Positions 16,102 through 21,191 of a stretch of 21,191 nucleotides of DNA are shown here, piece by piece. Numbering within the stretch: the first letter of the stretch is position 1; every line of letters starts with the position of its first letter. The notes below the pieces were generated by a model. It had not been told where the DNA came from. It saw only the letters and a program-made list of their open reading frames with translations, and searched no databases. This DNA is from Coemansia sp. RSA 1804 (Eukaryota; Kickxellomycota; Kickxellomycetes; Kickxellales; Kickxellaceae), in the NCBI GenBank assembly GCA_027578815.1, contig JANBTH010000312.1:1-21191 (forward strand), read 5' to 3'. Position numbers and translations under genes: made by a program.

Positions 16102-16465
16102 ATGCAATTAGAAACTTGGGGACATGATTTTGAGTCTGCCGATGCAATTTTAGATTTCATTCTTTTCTACAACAGTCAAAATAGGATACATTCCGACCAT
16201 ATTCTTCTACTGATACTGAAAGAAAGGGATATAGACAAGGCTTGTGTGAAAGTGTGGGGGATCCATTCCAAAGCGCTGTTAATATACTTTCATTCCAGGC
16301 AAACTGCGGTGGATTTGTGAAGAAACTGCTGGTGTTATAGGCAACGGAAATCAATTTTGTCAGGCAAAGTTTACTGCATTTAATTCTACTGCGGCTGGTT
16401 TTCTACGCTTGAAGAATGAAATTGCATTCACTGGCTTTTTTCTTTGCTTTGGGCTTTTATTTTAG
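16102..16465 (+). pseudogene. Decayed protein-coding frame, unrecognised
   Basis: The ATG at 16102 opens a 72-codon frame (MQLETWGHDFESADAILDF...). From about 16185 the more protein-like reading is a different plus frame (RPYSSTDTERKGYRQG, then DPFQSAVNILSFQANCGGFV), and from about 16319 a third frame (ETAGVIGNGNQFCQAKF, ending in TAG at 16463-16465). Composition through these pieces is varied and protein-like, unlike the simple AT-rich DNA around it. I read this as a gene broken by two small indels, or a multi-exon gene whose splice sites I cannot place. I do not recognise the family. The piece abuts the T-rich promoter of PMT gene 3. Overlapping frames make chance possible. Confidence 0.3.
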
Positions 16466-16608
16466 GCTTTTGTTGTTGATTTCTTTTCTTTTTTGTTTAG
16501 CATATTCTTTTTCTGCTTATGTTTCCATTTTTATCATTTTTATCTTTTTCATCGACTAATAAAAGTTTCCTTTTCCTGGCACAGCTTGCATTTCTTTCAC
16601 ATACTTGA

Positions 16609-19014
16609 ATGATGAGTTTGTTTGGTCCGCAACAAACACAAACAAAGCAGACCTCTTCTGCGGAGATTGCAAATCGTGGAACAGCACCTGCAAATCCTCA
16701 AAGAAACGACACTGGATCCTTGTTTGGCGGTGATAGTGACGATGACGACCATGATAATGACGATTATTACGAAGACAAACAAGATACACGCTCTTTACTC
16801 AGAGAAGGCAGTATCTCTGAGAAGAGCAAGAGCAAAAAGGGAGAGTTGGAAGGCCGAGCATCAGATGCTTCTGGCAGAGCCAAGCGCAATACGTCTGGCC
16901 AGAACAACAATGGGCTGTGGTCTATCAGCCAAGTGCACCTGAATGCGATTGTGCTGACGCTTCTTTCGGCAATGACGCGGTTCTACAAGATCGGAAGGTC
17001 CAACAGGGTTGTTTGGGACGAGGCCCATTTTGGAAAGTTTGGCGCCTACTACGTGAATGGCACGTTCTACCACGACGTACACCCGCCTTTGGCAAAGATG
17101 CTGGTTGGGTTTTCTGAGATACTCACTGGATTCGACGGTATCTTTACGTTTCCCTCGGGGACTGTTTATCCTGACAACGTAAACTACACGTTTATGCGTC
17201 TTTTCAATGCCAGCTTTGGCGTGCCGTTGGCTCCAATGGCCTACTACACGCTGCTCAATGTTGGATGCTCGTCCAATGCAGCACTGCTTGGTGGTTTGCT
17301 TGTGTGCTTTGACAATGCGCTGTGTACAATCAGCCGCTTCATTCTGCTCGACTCTATGCTCCTCTGCTTTACGTCCATGAGCGCACTTTCGCTGTCGGGT
17401 GTCTACAAGCACCGCAAACAGCCGTTCTCTGCAAACTGGTGGAAGTGGCTTGTGGCAACTGGCGTGTCGCTTGGACTCGTCACAAGCTCAAAGTGGGTGG
17501 GCTTTCTTGCTGTTGCGCTCGTAGGCTTGTACACACTCTACGAGCTGTATGACTTTCTCGGCGATACAAAAATGGGAGTGACAGCATACGTAATGCACTG
17601 GATCTCGCGTGCATTTGCGCTTATTGCTATTCCGCTGGCCATATACTTGGTGTGTTTCAAGATCCACTTTTCGCTTCTGTACAAATCGGGACCAGGCGAT
17701 GCAGTGATGGACTCGCTGTTTCAGGCGAGCTTGGAGGGGACCAATATAAGGAACCAGCCGCTTGATGTTGCATACGGGTCGCTTATAACGCTAAAGTCAT
17801 CGATCGGCGGTGCCGGACTATTGCATTCGCATGCAGACACATACCCCGACGGATCAAAGCAGCAGCAGATCACCGGATATACGCACAAGGACCAGAACAA
17901 CGACTGGATAATCAGCAAGGTCCACGGCCAAACCTATGGAAATACCACCGACACTGTTGAGTTTATCAAAGACGGCGATATTGTCAGACTGCTGCACTAC
18001 AAAACAAAGCGCAACCTGCACTCACATACTGTTAAAGCACATGTTGCAAAAAGAGACTGGGAAGTGTCTGGCTATGGGATCAGCGAGACCTACCCTGACA
18101 GCAACGACCACTGGCGTGTGGAGTTTGTCCAGGAGCTGTCAAAGAACAATCCCGAGCATCGTCTACGCGCCCTCGCTACGCGCTTCCGTCTGCACCACGT
18201 CAATCTACGGTGCACACTGCGTGCATCGGGAAAGAGCCTTCCGCAGTGGGCCTGGCGCCAGGCAGAGATCGTCTGCGACCGGACCAACCGCAAGGACGAT
18301 AACACGATCTGGAACATTGAACAGAACATCAACCCTCTTTTGCCCCCTGCAGCGGCTAGCGACCTCAAGACGTCTTTCTTCCGCGACTTTGCCCGCCTGA
18401 ATGGCGCTATGGCGCGTACAAACAATGCGCTGGTTCCTGACCAGGACAAGCTCGATCTTCTCACGTCCGCGCCATACGAATGGCCGCTGATGCGTCTTGG
18501 GCTGCGCATGTGCGGTTGGGAGGACAACAAGGTCAAGTTCTGGCTGACCGGCAATCCGGTTGTCTGGTGGACGAGCTCACTGGCCGCCTTGCTTGGCCCA
18601 CTGCAAGTACTATACTATATGGTGCGTCGCCAACGCGGCCTAAGCGACTTTGCGCACTACGGCGAGTGGGAGAGGCATCTCTATGCTACGGGCATTCTGT
18701 GGGGCGGCTGGGCGCTACACTATCTGCCGTTCTTCCTGATGGGGCGTGTCACCTACCTGCACCACTACTTCCCAGCGGTGTACTTTGCAGCCATGTATCT
18801 GAGCTACCTTGTGGAGTGGAATGTCTGTAGGATTGCTGGCCCGGCAAAACTCCAGAAGACGAACCTTGCTCTTGCTTCACTGGGCGTGGCGGCCATTGCA
18901 AACTTTATCTATTTTGCACCATTCACCTTTGGCTTTGACTACCCTGCCAAGGAGCTTGCTGGCCGCAGGTGGCTGTCGACCTGGAACATATACGATGTGC
19001 CAAAGAAGGCGTAA
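16609..19014 (+). CDS. PMT2: Protein O-mannosyltransferase 2, canonical PMT2 type (gene 3 of 3)
   Basis: 801 residues and the closest of the three to canonical Pmt2. Order: polar N-terminus with a strongly acidic cluster (SDDDDHDNDDYYED, about 43-56), first membrane helix, catalytic loop RVVWDEAHFGKFGAYY (Asp137-Glu138), HDVHPPLAKMLVG, SRFILLDSMLLCFT, SSKWVGFLAVALVG. Three MIR repeats follow (about 390-435, 455-505, 520-572) with GLLHSHADTYPDGS..QQQ, NLHSH and CTLRASGKSLPQWAW. The C-terminus has DFARLNGAMARTNNALVPD, NPVVWWTSS, WGGWALHYLPFFLMGRVTYLHHYFPAVYF and a final WLSTWNIYD. In yeast, Pmt2 pairs with Pmt1 and is needed for bulk O-mannosylation. Two adjacent ATGs start it; which is used is unclear. 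Upstream (16466-16608) is a T-rich promoter-like stretch. Codon use is less GC-rich than genes 1 and 2. Single exon. It is separated from gene 2 by the AT-rich island. Confidence 0.96.
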   Translation: MMSLFGPQQTQTKQTSSAEIANRGTAPANPQRNDTGSLFGGDSDDDDHDNDDYYEDKQDTRSLLREGSISEKSKSKKGELEGRASDASGRAKRNTSGQNNNGLWSISQVHLNAIVLTLLSAMTRFYKIGRSNRVVWDEAHFGKFGAYYVNGTFYHDVHPPLAKMLVGFSEILTGFDGIFTFPSGTVYPDNVNYTFMRLFNASFGVPLAPMAYYTLLNVGCSSNAALLGGLLVCFDNALCTISRFILLDSMLLCFTSMSALSLSGVYKHRKQPFSANWWKWLVATGVSLGLVTSSKWVGFLAVALVGLYTLYELYDFLGDTKMGVTAYVMHWISRAFALIAIPLAIYLVCFKIHFSLLYKSGPGDAVMDSLFQASLEGTNIRNQPLDVAYGSLITLKSSIGGAGLLHSHADTYPDGSKQQQITGYTHKDQNNDWIISKVHGQTYGNTTDTVEFIKDGDIVRLLHYKTKRNLHSHTVKAHVAKRDWEVSGYGISETYPDSNDHWRVEFVQELSKNNPEHRLRALATRFRLHHVNLRCTLRASGKSLPQWAWRQAEIVCDRTNRKDDNTIWNIEQNINPLLPPAAASDLKTSFFRDFARLNGAMARTNNALVPDQDKLDLLTSAPYEWPLMRLGLRMCGWEDNKVKFWLTGNPVVWWTSSLAALLGPLQVLYYMVRRQRGLSDFAHYGEWERHLYATGILWGGWALHYLPFFLMGRVTYLHHYFPAVYFAAMYLSYLVEWNVCRIAGPAKLQKTNLALASLGVAAIANFIYFAPFTFGFDYPAKELAGRRWLSTWNIYDVPKKA

Positions 19015-19291
19015 ATACCTCAGTGGATGCTGCTCACTTTGGAGCCAAATGCGTTCAATACAACGCTCGCAGTATGCGGATTCGGAGCATGCGATATGCT
19101 CTTGCTTCCACATAGATCTTTCCTTTCGCCCCAAATCTCTCTTTTTTTTTCTTTTTCATGCTGTTATTGGCGATAAACATTTGAAATTTACATAAGCTCC
19201 GTTGTGAAGAAAAAGCAAAAAAAGGTGGGAGAAACGAGCACTATTGTCAAACCCATGGAGAGAATGAGACTGTACTTTCTTTCTCCTTCCT

Positions 19292-19780
19292 CTAGATAGC
19301 TCTAGCACATGTTCCGCACGCGCTCTTGATCATCTTGCGTCCATACGGTATATAGCTTGCCGAGTACCAGGCCAGCGCACAGTACTGGGCAATAGCGAAT
19401 ACCAAGCAAACAACGCCAATTTCAGCAGTAAACGCAACGACAAACGTACCAATCAGCAAGCCAATGTACAAGAGAAACGCAACGAGACGCACGGGCGCCG
19501 TGGCCATCTTGAGCTGCCGCTTAAAGCCCACAAGAAAGCCCATACCAAACAAAGAAATGACGTTTCCCAGCGAGTAGACCACGGCAAACGCAGCCACCTG
19601 GCCTATGAATATCATGGACGCGCCGATCACGCTCATTGCAAGCCCTAGCACAAAGCAGCAGCCGAAGCCCGTTAGCCGCTGGTTCCACGTCAGGTTGAAC
19701 ATCCCAGAGTCCGTGTTCATCGGGTCGCTCATACTGAACCGCCCGCCCATTGCCTGCTGCACATTGAACGGTAGTGACAT
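19292..19780 (-). CDS. SFT2: SFT2-family vesicle transport protein
   Basis: 162 residues with four hydrophobic segments (about 36-55, 58-80, 98-118, 121-143) and a short cytosolic N-terminus. Family marks are LTWNQRLTGFGCCFVLGL at the first membrane helix, YSLGNVISLFGMGFLVGFKRQLK, and the C-terminal AWYSASYIPYGRKMI. Sft2 and Got1 proteins are small Golgi membrane proteins needed for fusion of endosome-derived vesicles with the late Golgi; yeast Sft2 works with the t-SNARE Sed5. The ATG at 19780 is the first in the frame; the frame runs further upstream only through a TTG. A TATAAATA lies just 17-24 bp upstream, which is unusually close if it is the promoter element. The gene converges on PMT gene 3 with about 280 bp between stops. 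Confidence 0.93.
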   Translation of the reverse strand: MSLPFNVQQAMGGRFSMSDPMNTDSGMFNLTWNQRLTGFGCCFVLGLAMSVIGASMIFIGQVAAFAVVYSLGNVISLFGMGFLVGFKRQLKMATAPVRLVAFLLYIGLLIGTFVVAFTAEIGVVCLVFAIAQYCALAWYSASYIPYGRKMIKSACGTCARAI

Positions 19781-20727
19781 GGCTGTAGAGTGCTTATATT
19801 TATAGTGTCGTGTTCTGTCCTTTTTTATTACTTTCGCGTCAAGTCGTTGCGTGAACAAATGGCCGTGCTGTCCTTACAAGAAAGAGAGAAAGAGAGGGCT
19901 CGTTTGACAAATTCAAGAAACATGCGAATATCCTCCTCGCGAACAATATACAAATAAATAACAATCCACACAATAATAGAGTAAAGTAAAAAATTAGAGA
20001 AAGTAAAAAAGAGGAAAAGAACAAGCGTGTCACACTGTTAGGAGAGGGGGTTGGGGCTTCCTCTCTCTCTCACACAATCCGTGCTTACAAAGCCCTTTTT
20101 GCTGATCTCACGTTCACGTGCTTGATGTTTGAAAAGTAAAAAAAAGTTAAAACAGCGCAAAGAAATAAAGCAACAACACGTGATCTCTTTGGATTAGGAA
20201 ATGCGTGGAGTTTTCGCAACGCTCTAAACAAACGCAATCCTTACTTTCCATCCGCATTAGTTGTGTATGTTGCGAAAGACAAGACGTTCTGACACATTGG
20301 TTGGTTGTTGGTTCAGTATTGTAAAAGACAAGACATGGATAGTGTTAATAATTGGAGTGACACTTGCCAATACACATATTGCTTGTATAGAGAAGATGAC
20401 TGTATAGAAACCTCATTTGCTAAGCTATTGCGCATTTTGTATAAAGCATCTGAAAAGACATAAAATATAGTAAAATAATTAAATAGCAAAGTAACTAATA
20501 ATGTCGTATTCTATTGAATTTCCAACAAGCAGATGGACTATTATTATCGTAGTCTTTTCTAATGTTGATTTTTCGTTTAATAAAAATACCATATCAAAAC
20601 TACCTCAGGAAAACTTCTTCAATAGTGAATGTCAGTGCTTTTTATAGCTACCAATCGTTTACTATTCAAAAGAATAAACTACTAAAGAATCAGATCCTAT
20701 TAGAAAAATGTTATTCACGATGGTATA
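19781..20727. other. AT-rich intergenic region right of SFT2
   Basis: It contains the SFT2 promoter with purine-rich GAAAGAGAG tracts (about 19878-19897) and a CTCTCT microsatellite near 20060-20073. Two short plus frames starting with ATG (20335, 42 codons; 20501, 48 codons) are open, but neither has recognisable features. Nothing else is supported. Confidence 0.45.
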
Positions 20728-20778
20728 AGATGTTAACCTTTGCATCAAATGTTAACATCTCATACATCATCTTAACAG
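20728..20778 (+). repeat. Left inverted repeat of the element (two GTTAAC units)
   Basis: Two units of about 19 bp containing ATGTTAAC, followed by an inner tail. They match the right repeat in inverted orientation, minus one unit. Confidence 0.6.
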
Positions 20779-20871
20779 TAAGTTTGCTAGGTAACACACG
20801 TTTATACTGTATAAAATAAGAGTAAACATTTTTAAAGATGTATTTACTTATATCTAAATTCTACACTATTG

Positions 20872-21117
20872 AATATAACCGCTGTAGCTAGCACTCCTCA
20901 GAAGACCGTGCAAAGGATAAATCAATTCATCAAGGATGAGTACATTGAATTGAGCAAGTCATACGCAAATATCTGCAAATAATCAACTCTTTCAGAGGCA
21001 CTCTGTATTCTGGATGCTGCCTGGAACGAAGCATGAAACTTCTTTTGTGCCAACCAAGCACTGACTGGTCCCAAGGTTATTGAAGAGGTTCTGAAGGGGT
21101 ATCGCAGCAAGTGCGCT
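20872..21117 (+). pseudogene. Degenerate transposase-like C-terminal fragment
   Basis: One plus frame reads KTVQRINQFIKDEYIELS, TAA at 20980, then STLSEALCILDAAWNEA, TGA at 21034, then NQALTGPKVIEEVLKGYRSK. The pattern LxEAL.ILDxAWNE resembles the C-terminal part of pogo/Tigger-type (CENP-B-like) DDE transposases, where a helix with LxEAIxxxxxAW precedes TIxNCW. That downstream motif is not seen here in frame. With two stops and no start it cannot be functional. The family link is by eye only. Confidence 0.3.
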
Positions 21118-21187
21118 TGTTATGATGACATAGGAGATGTTAACATTTGATTGGAATGTTAACATTCGATGCAAAAGTAAACATCTC
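21118..21187 (-). repeat. Right inverted repeat of the element (three units)
   Basis: Three units of about 19 bp, the outermost with GTTTAC instead of GTTAAC, followed by an inner tail matching the left repeat. The extra middle unit is the only length difference between the two ends. Confidence 0.6.
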
Positions 21188-21191
21188 TGGT

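Larger units (their letters stand above)
20728..21187. mobile_element. Putative short DNA transposon or MITE with GTTAAC-unit inverted repeats
   Basis: The two ends are inverted copies. The left end reads AGATGTTAACCTTTGCATC then AAATGTTAACATCTC; the reverse complement of the right end reads AGATGTTTACTTTTGCATC, one extra unit GAATGTTAACATTCCAATC, then AAATGTTAACATCTC. Similarity continues inward for about 15 bp (CATACATCATCTTAACA against CTATGTCATCATAACA) and stops abruptly outward. The interior holds a broken transposase-like frame. The length (about 460 bp) and structure suggest a deleted or non-autonomous DNA element. No clear target-site duplication is visible, and the right end is only 4 bp from the window edge, so the boundary there is uncertain. 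Confidence 0.5.

Noticed and set aside
15703..16115. 13-bp inverted match TGCAATTAGAAAC upstream of gene C and at 16103
   Set aside because: It is AT-rich and short with no extended similarity on either side, so chance is the better explanation.
19797..19804. TATAAATA immediately upstream of SFT2 as its TATA box
   Set aside because: It lies only 17-24 bp before the ATG, which would place transcription start inside the coding sequence, so I did not list it as a promoter.
20335..20647. Two small ATG frames (42 codons at 20335 and 48 codons at 20501)
   Set aside because: Neither resembles a known peptide, has a supporting promoter element or shows a secretion signal. Frames this short are expected by chance.

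Overview
The window looks like nuclear DNA of a filamentous or early-diverging fungus. It has compact, mostly intron-free genes, AT-rich intergenic DNA, TATA boxes on several genes, and fungal-type housekeeping proteins (a Pho88/Snd3-like ER factor, an Sft2-like Golgi protein and protein O-mannosyltransferases). Few introns and an expanded PMT set would suit Kickxellomycotina (Coemansia-like), but that placement is a guess from gene style, not from a marker.

Layout, left to right. (1) 1-103: the tail of an unrecognised plus-strand gene. (2) 965-5799: three minus-strand housekeeping genes. These are a Pho88/SND3 homologue with a 7-codon first exon, a glutathione S-transferase-like protein lacking the usual Tyr/Arg pair, and a mitochondrial branched-chain aminotransferase. 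(3) 5800-8139: a long divergent intergenic region with no gene I can support. (4) 8140-13128: two adjacent plus-strand protein O-mannosyltransferases of PMT2 type, both GC-rich. (5) 13129-16608: an AT-rich island. It holds three small minus-strand genes (13303-13680, 14290-14658 interrupted by a stop, 15471-15674) and a decayed plus-strand reading frame (16102-16465). (6) 16609-19014: a third PMT2-type gene, the most canonical of the set. (7) 19292-19780: an SFT2-family membrane protein on the minus strand. (8) 20728-21187: an AT-rich element of about 460 bp, bounded by imperfect inverted repeats built from GTTAAC-containing units and enclosing a broken transposase-like frame.

The PMT genes transfer mannose from dolichyl-phosphate mannose to Ser/Thr of secretory proteins in the ER. 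Pho88/Snd3 (ER targeting) and Sft2 (Golgi traffic) act in the same pathway, but nothing here shows that the clustering is functional.

Three points deserve most attention. First, PMT genes 1 and 2 share a 125-bp tract over the catalytic Asp-Glu loop that is nearly identical even at silent sites while the flanks are diverged, which suggests gene conversion. Second, PMT gene 2 has lost the sugar-binding signature of its first two MIR repeats. Third, the island carries an undescribed small charged protein family: two members of matching length share a KVxAWLxK C-terminal motif, and the second and third genes share an 18-bp TATA-centred promoter block.
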